DNA of 64,000 nt from the NCBI RefSeq assembly GCF_034347405.1, contig NZ_CP133778.1:1736001-1800000 (forward strand), read 5' to 3'. Positions within the stretch are counted from its first letter, which is position 1; the number at the start of each line of letters is the position of its first letter. The DNA is from Pseudomonas sp. CCC3.1 (GTDB lineage: Bacteria > Pseudomonadota > Gammaproteobacteria > Pseudomonadales > Pseudomonadaceae). The notes below the pieces were generated by a model, which saw nothing but the letters and a program-made list of their open reading frames with translations, was not told the DNA's origin and made no database searches. Of this stretch, positions 8,491 through 16,141 are shown one piece after another. The translations under genes were made by a program, and so were the position numbers.

Positions 8491-9267
8491 GTGTGTGAAT
8501 TATTGGGCATGAGCGCCAACGTCCCGACCGATATTGTGTTCAGTTTTACTGGCCTGATGCAGCGTGGCGGGCGTACCGGCCCGCACCGCGATGGCTGGGG
8601 TATCGCCTTCTACGAGGGCCGTGGCCTGCGTTTGTTTCAGGATCCTGGCGCCAGTTGTGATTCCGAAGTCGCGTTGTTGGTGCAGCGTTATCCGATCAAA
8701 AGCGAAGTCGTCATTGGCCATATTCGTCAGGCCAACGTGGGCAAAGTGTGCTTGTCCAACACTCACCCATTTGTCCGCGAGTTATGGGGGCGCAACTGGT
8801 GCTTCGCACATAACGGCCAATTGGCAGACTTCTCACCCAGCACGCGTTTTTATCGCCCGGTAGGCGATACCGACAGCGAAGCGGCGTTCTGTGATTTGCT
8901 CAATCGCGTGCGTGAGGCGTTTCCTGAGCCGGTGGATGTCGAGCACATCCTGCCGGTACTGGTTAAGGCCTGCGCCGAATTCCGCAGCAAAGGTGTCTTC
9001 AACTGCTTACTCAGTGATGGCGAATGGCTATTTTGCTACTGCTCGACCAAGCTGGCGCAAATCACCCGGCGCGCACCGTTTGGCCCCGCTCGGTTGAAAG
9101 ATGTCGACGTTATCGTCGATTTTCAGTCAGAAACCACCCCCAATGACGTGGTGACTGTGATTGCCACCGAGCCGCTGACTGAAAACGAAACCTGGACTCG
9201 CTACGAGCCTGGCCAATGGAGCCTGTGGCGACGCGGAGAATGCGTCCGCCAGGGTTCAACCGAATAA
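8491..9267 (+). CDS. Class II glutamine amidotransferase (YafJ-like)
   Basis: A 258-residue protein starting at GTG 8491 so that cysteine is residue 2 (MCELLGMS), the N-terminal nucleophile of class II (Ntn) glutamine amidotransferases once the methionine is removed. Further family signatures are the HRDGWGIAFYEG stretch (about 32-43), HIRQAN (about 76-81), NTHPF and the FAHNGQL loop (about 107-113) that binds glutamine. There is no second synthase domain, so the amide acceptor is unknown. It is the middle gene of a likely three-gene unit. Confidence 0.85.
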   Translation: MCELLGMSANVPTDIVFSFTGLMQRGGRTGPHRDGWGIAFYEGRGLRLFQDPGASCDSEVALLVQRYPIKSEVVIGHIRQANVGKVCLSNTHPFVRELWGRNWCFAHNGQLADFSPSTRFYRPVGDTDSEAAFCDLLNRVREAFPEPVDVEHILPVLVKACAEFRSKGVFNCLLSDGEWLFCYCSTKLAQITRRAPFGPARLKDVDVIVDFQSETTPNDVVTVIATEPLTENETWTRYEPGQWSLWRRGECVRQGSTE

Positions 9268-9279
9268 GGAAAGGCGTGT

Positions 9280-9813
9280 ATGTGGCTGAGCTACCTGCGG
9301 TTGGTGCTGTTTACATTGGGGTTGTTGCTCGGCGTGCAAGTGCCGGGGTTTATCAACGATTACGCCAACCGCGTTGAAGCTCACCTGATCGAGGCGCAAA
9401 CCGGGCTTGCCGGTTTCCAGAACACCGCCAATCAGTTTTTCAAGGGCGACTTGCAAGCGCTGGTTGCGCATTATCAGGCCAGTGATGACCCGGTCTTTCG
9501 CAGCGATGCCAACAGCCTGAGCACCTTGCTCAATCGCCAGCGTTTGCTCGACGCTCAATTCCAGGCCATGCAAGGCCCGTGGTACCTCCGTGCGCTGCAA
9601 GTGGCCTACGCCGCTGACCCGGACATCCGACAAGAAACCCTCAACGCCTACACCTACCAAGTGCTGCTATCGCCTTCGGCCATAGGCTGGGCAATGGCCG
9701 GGGCATTGCTGTTTTCGTTCATCATCGAAGGCTTCTTCCGACTGGTGGACTGGGTTGTGCTGGGCGGTAAGCGCCAACGCGAGCGTATCGCCCGGCGTGA
9801 ACGCAACAGCTGA
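9280..9813 (+). CDS. DUF2937 family membrane protein
   Basis: A 177-residue protein with a strong ribosome site (AAGGAAAGG before the ATG at 9280). It has one hydrophobic segment at the N-terminus (LRLVLFTLGLLLGVQV) and one near the C-terminus (IGWAMAGALLFSFIIEGFFRL), with a mostly helical ~120-residue domain between and a basic tail. This two-helix layout matches DUF2937, a family without assigned function. The IS1111-type element begins only about 15 bases after its stop codon, so the insertion spared the gene but may have separated it from its natural terminator. Confidence 0.75.
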   Translation: MWLSYLRLVLFTLGLLLGVQVPGFINDYANRVEAHLIEAQTGLAGFQNTANQFFKGDLQALVAHYQASDDPVFRSDANSLSTLLNRQRLLDAQFQAMQGPWYLRALQVAYAADPDIRQETLNAYTYQVLLSPSAIGWAMAGALLFSFIIEGFFRLVDWVVLGGKRQRERIARRERNS

Positions 9814-9834
9814 AAAACACCTGCCTGTAATTAC

Positions 9835-9913
9835 ATGGACTCGCCCAAGCCGAGGCGTCTGTGCGCCACGGTGGCATTCTATTAGAAGCCAACGACAGCG
9901 AGGGCGAGTCCAT
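9835..9913 (+). promoter_or_regulatory. Left-end inverted repeat that can mask the transposase start codon
   Basis: The left sub-terminal repeat (9835-9846) is present again in inverted orientation at 9902-9913, a 12-of-12 match, and the second copy ends on the first two bases of the transposase ATG at 9912. RNA begun outside the element would carry both copies and could pair them, hiding the start codon and the region just upstream; RNA begun between them would not. The sequence match is seen directly; the control role is inferred. Confidence 0.5.
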
Positions 9914-11009
9914 GAAAAAGAATACGACGACCAATCAGTCCATGCCAACCGATGTTTCGAAATGCACCGTCATCGCCGTAGACCTGGCTAAAAGGGTCTT
10001 CCAGGTGGCTGGCCAGGATGCCTTTGGCCTAACGGTGTATGAGGAGCGCATCAATTCACGTGAGGCCTTTCATGCATTTCTTCGGAAATTGCCAACAAGC
10101 GTAACCGTGTTGGTGGAGACAGGTCCGGGGGCTCAGGCATGGGCGCAATTGCTGAAAACCCAAGGCAATCCTGTCCGGATATTGCCAGCCCAGCATGTCG
10201 CCAATCACCGCAGCGGACCCAAGAACGATCGCAACGATGCACTGGCTATCTTGCGCGCAGGGCGAGATATCAATATCTCGTCGGTACCGGTCAAGAGTGC
10301 TGCTGCCTTGGCCATGCAAGCTCTTCATCGTGTCCGGCAAGGTTACGTGCGCCGTCGCACAGCAATGAGTAATCAGATGCGCGGCCTGTTGCTAGAGCAT
10401 GGTCTTGCCATGGCGCAGGGCGAAGCAGCAATCAGCCAGGTTATCCCCCGGATTCTGGAAGATGCCAGCCAACCATTGCCTGATCTGTTACGCGAATTGA
10501 TAGATGAGTTGCTGGGCGAATGGAGTCAGTTGGGCGAGCGCATCAATGTACTGACCGGTCGACTGGAAACAGCGGCAAAAAATGACGAAACAGCCAAACG
10601 GCTGATGACCGTACGCGGTATCGGCCCAATTATTTCTACAGCAGTGATCGCTAAACAAACCGAACCTGAGCGCTTTGCCAACGCGCGGCAGTTCGCTGCT
10701 TACTTCGGCTTGGTGCCCAAGCAGCACAGCAGCGGCGAGAAAGTCCGATTGGGCAAGATGAGCAAGCATGGCGATGCCTACTTGCGAAGCTTGGCGATTC
10801 AGGGCGCTCACGCGGTGTTGAGACAGGTACGCACTGATTCAGAGGATCCAGATGACCGGCGCTTGCAACGCTGGGTATCAAAGTTGGGTCGCAAAGAGGC
10901 GGCCGTTCGGTTAGCCAACCGAAACTTGCGCATCATCTGGGTGCTGTTACAAAACGACCAAACGTATCGCCGCCAAGTGAGCAACGGCCAGGAGGCAGCG
11001 ATGAGTTAA
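9912..11009 (+). CDS. IS110-family transposase (DEDD recombinase)
   Basis: A 365-residue transposase, intact. The N-terminal RuvC-like domain shows the acidic tetrad: Asp24 (VIAVDLAKRVFQ), Glu69 (VLVETGPG), Asp106 and Asp109 (KNDRND). The C-terminal Transposase_20 domain has the helix-hairpin-like VRGIGPIISTA (about 234-244), the FGLVPKQHSSGEK region with the family's serine nucleophile (Ser273/274) and KHGDAYLRSL. The ATG at 9912 is chosen because it opens the conserved domain with a normal lead. It has no frameshift or lost catalytic residue, so it is likely active. Confidence 0.92.
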   Translation: MKKNTTTNQSMPTDVSKCTVIAVDLAKRVFQVAGQDAFGLTVYEERINSREAFHAFLRKLPTSVTVLVETGPGAQAWAQLLKTQGNPVRILPAQHVANHRSGPKNDRNDALAILRAGRDINISSVPVKSAAALAMQALHRVRQGYVRRRTAMSNQMRGLLLEHGLAMAQGEAAISQVIPRILEDASQPLPDLLRELIDELLGEWSQLGERINVLTGRLETAAKNDETAKRLMTVRGIGPIISTAVIAKQTEPERFANARQFAAYFGLVPKQHSSGEKVRLGKMSKHGDAYLRSLAIQGAHAVLRQVRTDSEDPDDRRLQRWVSKLGRKEAAVRLANRNLRIIWVLLQNDQTYRRQVSNGQEAAMS

Positions 11010-11263
11010 GGATCTAAAGAGTTCTGCCACCGGGGTGTAAACCGCTCCAACCCATGCTTAAGAACATTGATCACAGGTCAGACCGTCGCGAATTTATGCC
11101 TGCGCTCCTACCGGCCCTTGAGGCCTAACTGTAATTGGCATATCGCGAGCTCATAAAATGTTGGCCAGAAGCCGATTATGGCTTCCCAAAATAGGCCTTA
11201 TACATAGATGCAGCCGGGTATCAGTGGGAAAAAGCGGGTTGACAGTGGGGGCGAGTCCATACA
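11010..11263 (+). ncRNA. Candidate bridge RNA / seekRNA in the IS 3' non-coding end
   Basis: IS110/IS1111 elements make a structured RNA that pairs with target and donor DNA; in IS1111-type elements it comes from the long region after the transposase gene, which is this stretch. It holds CGCTCCTAC (11103-11111), the exact complement of GTAGGAGCG in the rebuilt target (G-TA at 9827-9829 joined to GGAGCG at 11266-11271). It also repeats junction bases: CTGTAATT (11129-11136; left junction 9825-9832) and ATACATAG (11200-11207; right junction 11259-11266). Exact RNA ends and folds are not determined. Confidence 0.55.
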
Positions 11264-11337
11264 TAGGAGCGAGCTTGCCTCGCGATCTTTTGATCTTTAA
11301 AAGTCAAAAGATCGCGAGGCAAGCTCGTTCCTACAGG
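11264..11337. repeat. REP palindrome split by the IS element
   Basis: The arm TAGGAGCGAGCTTGCCTCGC is followed by a central AT-rich part and the complementary arm ending GTTCCTACAGG. The outer bases that should pair with the final TACAGG (11332-11337) are found on the far side of the IS as CCTGTA (9824-9829). It lies just downstream of the VWA gene's stop codon, on the 3' side of a minus-strand operon. Confidence 0.9.
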
Positions 11338-11343
11338 GGGATC

Positions 11344-12522
11344 TTATTTGGCCAAAAATCGCATCCCTTCTTCTAGCCCGTCCAGCGTCAGCGGGTACAT
11401 GCGATCTTCGATCAAATCCCGCACGATGCCAGTCGATGCCGTGTACTTCCAGGTGTCTTTCGGGTACGGATTAATCCAGATCAGCTTTTTGTACTTCTCC
11501 ATAAAACGCTGCATCCACTTGTAACCCGGCTCCTCGTTCCAGTGCTCGACACTGCCGCCTGCATGGGTGATTTCATACGGCCCCATCGACGCATCACCGA
11601 TGAAAATCACTTTGTAGTCCGCGCCATACTTGTTCAGCACATCCTGAGTCGCGATACGTTCAACATGGCGGCGCTGGTTGTTTTTCCACACCGATTCATA
11701 AATGAAGTTGTGGAAGTAGTAATACTCCAAATGCTTGAACTCGGTTTTGCAGGCCGAGAACAATTCCTCGCAAATTTTTACGTGGGAATCCATCGAGCCG
11801 CCAATATCAAACAGCAACAGCAGTTTGATGTTGTTGCGCCGCTCAGGCCGCATCTGAATATTCAACAGGCCCGCGTCACGTGCGGTGTGATCGATGGTGC
11901 CGTCGATGTCCAGTTCATCTGCCGCGCCTTGGCGGGCGAACTTGCGCAGGCGGCGCAACGCAACCTTGATATTGCGCGTGCCCAATTCGACCTGGTCGTC
12001 GAGGTTCTTGTATTCGCGCTGTTCCCAGACTTTTGCGGCCTTGCCCTGACGAGCACCGGCATCGCCTACGCGAATCCCTTCGGGGTGATACCCGCCTGAG
12101 CCAAACGGGCTGGTGCCGCCAGTACCGATCCATTTGTTGCCACCGGCATGGCGTTCTTTCTGCTCTTCAAGGCGCTGTTTGAACGCCTCGATCAGCTTGT
12201 CCAGGCCGCCCAGAGACTGCAACTGAGCGCGGTCCTCATCGCTTAGCGAGCGTTCGAACTCTTTGCGTAGCCAGTCTTCGGGGATCAGCGCCTCAAGGTG
12301 TTCATTGAGGTTTTGCAGGCCGTTGAAATAGGCGCCGAACGCACGGTCGAACTTGTCGAAATGGCGTTCGTCTTTCACCAGAATCGTACGCGCCAGGAAG
12401 TAAAACTCGTCCATGTCGGCAAAGGTCACGCGGTTCTTCAGCGCGTTGATCAGGTCCAGCAACTCGCGCACCGAAACCGGCACCTTGGCCGCCCGCATTT
12501 CATTGAACAGATTCAGCAGCAT
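11344..12522 (-). CDS. VWA domain protein (CoxE-like)
   Basis: A 392-residue protein. The N-terminal half is helical and charged, with RxLxDLINAL near the start; the C-terminal half (about 235-390) is a von Willebrand A-like domain with a modified metal site, LLLFDIGGSMDSH, in place of the usual DxSxS, then FIGDASMGPYEI. VWA proteins paired with MoxR ATPases act as chaperone or metal-insertion machines. It lies 21 bases downstream of the MoxR gene and is almost certainly co-transcribed with it. The client protein is unknown; no cofactor enzyme is nearby. Confidence 0.85.
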   Translation of the reverse strand: MLLNLFNEMRAAKVPVSVRELLDLINALKNRVTFADMDEFYFLARTILVKDERHFDKFDRAFGAYFNGLQNLNEHLEALIPEDWLRKEFERSLSDEDRAQLQSLGGLDKLIEAFKQRLEEQKERHAGGNKWIGTGGTSPFGSGGYHPEGIRVGDAGARQGKAAKVWEQREYKNLDDQVELGTRNIKVALRRLRKFARQGAADELDIDGTIDHTARDAGLLNIQMRPERRNNIKLLLLFDIGGSMDSHVKICEELFSACKTEFKHLEYYYFHNFIYESVWKNNQRRHVERIATQDVLNKYGADYKVIFIGDASMGPYEITHAGGSVEHWNEEPGYKWMQRFMEKYKKLIWINPYPKDTWKYTASTGIVRDLIEDRMYPLTLDGLEEGMRFLAK

Positions 12523-12543
12523 GCTTATCGCCTTCTGGAAAAA

Positions 12544-13389
12544 TCAGCGATTACCGCGACGGCTCATAAACGCCAGACGCTCCAGCAACTGCACGTCTTG
12601 CTCGTTTTTAACCAGCGCACCGGCCAGCGGCGGAATGGCTTTAGTCGGGTCACGCTCACGCAACACCGCCTCACCAATGTTGTCGGCCATCAGCAGCTTG
12701 AGCCAATCCACCAGTTCGGACGTCGACGGCTTTTTCTTCAGACCGGGCACTTTTCGTACGTCAAAAAATACGTCCAGCGCTTCACTTACCAGTTCTTTCT
12801 TGATGTTCGGGAAGTGCACGTCGACGATTTTTTGCAGCGTCGTGCGATCCGGAAAGCTGATGTAGTGGAAGAAACAGCGGCGCAGGAACGCGTCCGGCAG
12901 CTCTTTTTCGTTGTTGGAGGTAATGATGATGATCGGGCGGACCTTGGCTTTGATCGTTTCATCGGTCTCGTAAACGTAGAACTCCATCTTGTCGAGTTCT
13001 TGCAGCAGGTCGTTGGGGAACTCGATGTCGGCCTTGTCGATTTCGTCGATCAGCAGAATCACTCGTTCCTCGGCCTCGAAGGCTTCCCACAACTTGCCTT
13101 TTTTCAGGTAATTGCGCACATCGTGAACTTTGTCGACGCCCAATTGCGAGTCGCGCAGGCGGCTCACTGCGTCGTACTCATAGAGGCCTTGATGGGCCTT
13201 GGTGGTGGACTTGATGTGCCAGGTAATCAACTTGCAACCAAAGGATTCAGCCAGTTGCTCGGCCAGCATGGTTTTGCCGGTACCGGGCTCGCCCTTGACC
13301 AGCAATGGACGTTCCAAGGTGATCGCTGCGTTGACCGCCAGTTTCAGGTCATCGGTGGCCACATAGGCGCGGGTGCCTTCAAACTTCAT
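12544..13389 (-). CDS. MoxR-family AAA+ ATPase
   Basis: A 281-residue ATPase from the ATG at 13387-13389, which has GAGGA eight bases upstream; a TTG two codons earlier is less likely. Motifs are in order: Walker A GEPGTGKTM (about 37-45), Walker B LLIDEIDKAD (about 112-121), sensor 1 ITSNNE and the arginine-finger region FLRRCFFH. MoxR ATPases work with a VWA partner to remodel or activate client enzymes in the cytoplasm. The VWA gene follows directly. The pair has its own promoter region between here and the divergent cysK (13390-13594). Confidence 0.9.
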   Translation of the reverse strand: MKFEGTRAYVATDDLKLAVNAAITLERPLLVKGEPGTGKTMLAEQLAESFGCKLITWHIKSTTKAHQGLYEYDAVSRLRDSQLGVDKVHDVRNYLKKGKLWEAFEAEERVILLIDEIDKADIEFPNDLLQELDKMEFYVYETDETIKAKVRPIIIITSNNEKELPDAFLRRCFFHYISFPDRTTLQKIVDVHFPNIKKELVSEALDVFFDVRKVPGLKKKPSTSELVDWLKLLMADNIGEAVLRERDPTKAIPPLAGALVKNEQDVQLLERLAFMSRRGNR

Positions 13390-13594
13390 CTGCAAATCCT
13401 CAAACCATGAGCCGAACCCTGCAAGGGCAGGGCGCGAAGACTAAAAAGTATGCCCGACTATAACGCGCTGTCCGCTTCAGGTGAACGCACACGCCTTATT
13501 CAGTCTCTGAATGGAGCGTCACGTCATGACTGGACGCCTTGAATCGTGAAGCCTACCCTTGGGGCCTTCCCAAAAGGTGCATAAGGACCCCGCC

Positions 13595-14569
13595 ATGAGC
13601 CGCATTTTTGCAGACAACGCGCACTCCATCGGTAACACGCCTCTGGTTCAGATCAACCGGATCGCGCCGCGTGGCGTGACTATTCTGGTCAAAACTGAAG
13701 GGCGTAACCCTGGCTATTCGGTGAAATGCCGCATTGGCGCCAACATGATCTGGGACGCCGAGAGTCGGGGTGTGCTCAAGCCGGGCATGACCATTATCGA
13801 GCCGACCTCCGGCAACACCGGGATTGGCCTGGCCTTTGTCGCTGCGGCTCGCGGTTACAAATTGGTGCTGACCATGCCGTCTTCGATGAGCATTGAGCGG
13901 CGCAAGGTGCTTAAAGCGCTGGGCGCTGAGTTAGTGCTCACCGAGCCAGCCAAGGGTATGAAGGGCGCTATCGACAAAGCGGCAGAGATTCAGGCCAGCG
14001 ATCCGGAGCGGTACTTCATGCCGCAACAATTTGAAAACCCGGCCAACCCGGCCATTCACGAAAAAACCACTGGCCCGGAAATCTGGAACGATACCGACGG
14101 CGGTATTGATGTACTGGTTGCCGGCGTCGGCACGGGCGGCACCATTAGCGGTGTTTCGCGTTATATCAAACACACCCGGGGCAAGCCGATCTTGTCGGTC
14201 GCGGTTGAACCCATCACCTCGCCGGTGATTACTCAGGCGTTGGCCGGGGAAGAGATCAAGCCTTCGCCACACAAGATTCAGGGTATTGGCGCCGGTTTTG
14301 TGCCCAAAAACCTCGATTTATCGATTCTCGACAAAGTTGAGTTGGTTAGCGATGACGAGTCCAAGGCCATGGCGCTGCGCTTGATGCAAGAAGAAGGGAT
14401 CTTGTGCGGTATTTCCGGCGGTGCGGCTGTGGCCGTGGCTGCGCGTTTGGCCGAAACGCCGGAAATGCAGGGCAAAACCATCGTCGTGATCCTCCCTGAC
14501 TCGGGCGAGCGTTACCTGTCGAGCTTCCTGTTCAGCGACATGTTCAGCGAGCAGGAGTTGCAGCAGTAA
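13595..14569 (+). CDS. cysK: Cysteine synthase A (O-acetylserine sulfhydrylase)
   Basis: A 324-residue PLP enzyme that makes cysteine from O-acetylserine and sulfide. The start is the ATG at 13595 (MSRIFADNAHSIGNTPLV). Lys44 in SVKCRIGANM holds PLP, TSGNTG (71-76) binds the substrate carboxylate, and GTGGTISG forms the phosphate cup. Close agreement with E. coli CysK through the C-terminus (GERYLSSFLFSDMF) favours CysK over the thiosulfate-using CysM. It stands alone, with a REP palindrome just past its end. Confidence 0.93.
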   Translation: MSRIFADNAHSIGNTPLVQINRIAPRGVTILVKTEGRNPGYSVKCRIGANMIWDAESRGVLKPGMTIIEPTSGNTGIGLAFVAAARGYKLVLTMPSSMSIERRKVLKALGAELVLTEPAKGMKGAIDKAAEIQASDPERYFMPQQFENPANPAIHEKTTGPEIWNDTDGGIDVLVAGVGTGGTISGVSRYIKHTRGKPILSVAVEPITSPVITQALAGEEIKPSPHKIQGIGAGFVPKNLDLSILDKVELVSDDESKAMALRLMQEEGILCGISGGAAVAVAARLAETPEMQGKTIVVILPDSGERYLSSFLFSDMFSEQELQQ

Positions 14570-14591
14570 GCGCTGAAAATAGTGCAGATAG

Positions 14592-14678
14592 TGTGGGAGC
14601 TGGCTTGCCAGCGATTCAGGCGCTTTGATTTTTCAGTGATACCGCGCTGATGCAATCGCAGGCAAGCCAGCTCCCACA
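14592..14678. repeat. REP palindrome, TGTGGGAGC family, downstream of cysK
   Basis: Arms TGTGGGAGCTGGCTTGCC and GGCAAGCCAGCTCCCACA enclose a 50-base centre. This is a second REP family, distinct from the GTAGGAGC type; related copies lie at 23402, 39711 and 49215. It sits 23 bases past the cysK stop. The remaining ~185 bases before the next gene hold nothing I recognise besides the GAGGAG ribosome site of lpxO. Confidence 0.85.
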
Positions 14679-14865
14679 GAGGTCTCTGCACCTGATTCAA
14701 ATCAAACGATTTAAAAGCCTGCTTATGCATAATTGCGCCGTTATTACGCAATCCATAAAGCTGAATGTTGGAATACGCGGGTTTTGTCCTGCGTCGGTAG
14801 TGTTTATCATGGCGGGCTGCCACGGCGGGCTTTGATGCCGCACGGTATTTTCGAGGAGTTGTTGC

Positions 14866-15804
14866 ATGACCTTATCCTTCGCCATCAAGGCAGGGCTGAT
14901 ACTGCTGTTTGTCGGCAGCATTCTTTACGTGCATTTGCGCGGCAAGGCGCGTTTGCCGGTGTTACGACAGTTCGTCAACCACTCCGCGTTCTTTGCGCCT
15001 TACAACGCCTTGATGTATCTGTTCTCGGGCGTGCCGTCCAAGCCTTACCTGGATCGCAGTAAATTCCCTGAGCTGGATGTGCTTAAAGACAACTGGCAAG
15101 TCATTCGTGAAGAAGCCATGCACTTGTTCGACGAAGGCTATATTCGCGCCGCCGAGAAGAACAACGATGCCGGTTTCGGTTCGTTCTTCAAAAAAGGCTG
15201 GAAGCGTTTTTACCTCAAGTGGTACGACAAAGCACTGCCATCAGCTGAGTTGCTGTGTCCTAAAACCGTTGAGCTGGTCAACAGCATCCCCAACGTCAAA
15301 GGCGCGATGTTCGCCTTGTTGCCGGGTGGCAGCCACCTCAACCCGCACCGTGACCCGTTTGCCGGTTCGCTGCGTTACCACCTGGGCCTGTCGACCCCGA
15401 ACTCCGACGCGTGCCGCATCTTCGTCGATGGCGAGGAATATGCCTGGCGCGACGGTGAAGACGTCATGTTCGACGAGACCTACGTGCATTGGGTCAAAAA
15501 CGAAACCGACATCACCCGCGTCATTCTGTTTTGCGACATTGAACGTCCGCTCACCAGCCGCTTCATGACCCGCATCAACCGTTGGGTCAGTGCGCAGTTG
15601 GGCAAAGCCACCGCGCCGCAAAACCTTGATGATGAGCGCGTAGGCGGTATCAACAAGGCCTACGCCTGGAGCAAAACCTTCAGCGATCGCTTCAGTGGTG
15701 TGGTCAAACAATGGAAACGCCGCAATCCCAAGCTGTACCGCATAGCGCGGCCGATTTTGGCCGTGATTGTGTTGGTCGTGCTGTGGCGCTGGTTGTTCGG
15801 TTAA
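14866..15804 (+). CDS. lpxO: Lipid A hydroxylase LpxO-like (aspartyl/asparaginyl hydroxylase family)
   Basis: A 312-residue protein with membrane helices at both ends (residues 7-23 and about 290-311) around a cytoplasmic Fe(II)/2-oxoglutarate oxygenase domain. The metal triad is visible: His161 and Asp163 in NPHRDPFAG, and His208 in YVHWVKNET. LpxO hydroxylates the secondary acyl chain of lipid A at the inner membrane. The terminal helices and length match LpxO better than soluble AspH-type enzymes. Pseudomonas often has two or three LpxO-type paralogues with different chain preference, which cannot be resolved here. Confidence 0.85.
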   Translation: MTLSFAIKAGLILLFVGSILYVHLRGKARLPVLRQFVNHSAFFAPYNALMYLFSGVPSKPYLDRSKFPELDVLKDNWQVIREEAMHLFDEGYIRAAEKNNDAGFGSFFKKGWKRFYLKWYDKALPSAELLCPKTVELVNSIPNVKGAMFALLPGGSHLNPHRDPFAGSLRYHLGLSTPNSDACRIFVDGEEYAWRDGEDVMFDETYVHWVKNETDITRVILFCDIERPLTSRFMTRINRWVSAQLGKATAPQNLDDERVGGINKAYAWSKTFSDRFSGVVKQWKRRNPKLYRIARPILAVIVLVVLWRWLFG

Positions 15805-15889
15805 GTCATTGCAATTTATGTCGAGCGCTGGTTATAGTCAGCGCTCGATGAGCCAAACGCTCACTCACCTATTCATAAAAGATCAGCCC

Positions 15890-16048
15890 ATGCCGGTTTC
15901 CCTTACTCACCGCGTTGTCGTTCCAGCAGTAGTTGCTGGCGTCGTGCCGTGCGGGGACAAACAGCCTGCGCAGATCAGTCACTATCCTCCTCCTGTCAGC
16001 CGCACAGTGGTGTACGTCGTCGTATCGCCACCGGGTATTGCGGGCTGA
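15890..16048 (+). CDS. Possible small exported protein
   Basis: A 52-codon frame from the ATG at 15890 (MPVSLTHRVVVPAVVAGVVP) with a short hydrophobic start followed by CGDKQPAQISHYPPP, which looks like a poor lipoprotein signal (the residue before cysteine is proline, not Gly/Ala/Ser). The rest is proline- and valine-rich. There is no clear ribosome site. It may be a small lipoprotein-like gene or a chance frame. Confidence 0.3.
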   Translation: MPVSLTHRVVVPAVVAGVVPCGDKQPAQISHYPPPVSRTVVYVVVSPPGIAG

Positions 16049-16093
16049 GCTGATCGTTCGGTTGCCCGCACCCGTCTAAAAAACCATTGAATT

Positions 16094-16120
16094 TCAGCTT
16101 CGGCTGAGTTGGCTTTTTTT
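16094..16120 (+). terminator. Possible rho-independent terminator
   Basis: A short stem TCAGC/GCTGA with a stable TTCG tetraloop (16094-16107) is followed, after five bases, by a run of seven T at 16114-16120. It would end transcription coming from lpxO and the small frame at 15890. The gap before the T run makes it a weak candidate. Confidence 0.4.
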
Positions 16121-16141
16121 GCCTGATGACAGGTGTTTCCC

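Larger units (their letters stand above)
9828..11265 (+). mobile_element. IS110-family (IS1111-type) insertion sequence in a REP site
   Basis: Ends are defined by sub-terminal inverted repeats: ATGGACTCGCCC at 9835-9846 and its complement GGGCGAGTCCAT at 11249-11260, with 5-7 bases outside each. A TA is present at both junctions (9828-9829 and 11264-11265). Deleting the DNA between restores CCTG-TA-GGAGCGAG, the normal left arm of the GTAGGAGC palindrome whose remainder lies at 11266-11337. The layout of a short 5' non-coding end, a DEDD transposase gene and a ~250-bp 3' non-coding end matches the IS1111 group, several members of which are known to insert in REP DNA. Confidence 0.85.

Noticed and set aside
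9861..9911. Longer start for the IS transposase (MRHGGILLEANDSEGES)
   Set aside because: It would read through the end repeats; the conserved domain and normal length begin at the ATG 9912.
11041..11263. Possible second coding frame in the IS right end (for example 11158-11376)
   Set aside because: It crosses the IS end into the REP, lacks a ribosome site and any family similarity; the region fits a non-coding RNA better.
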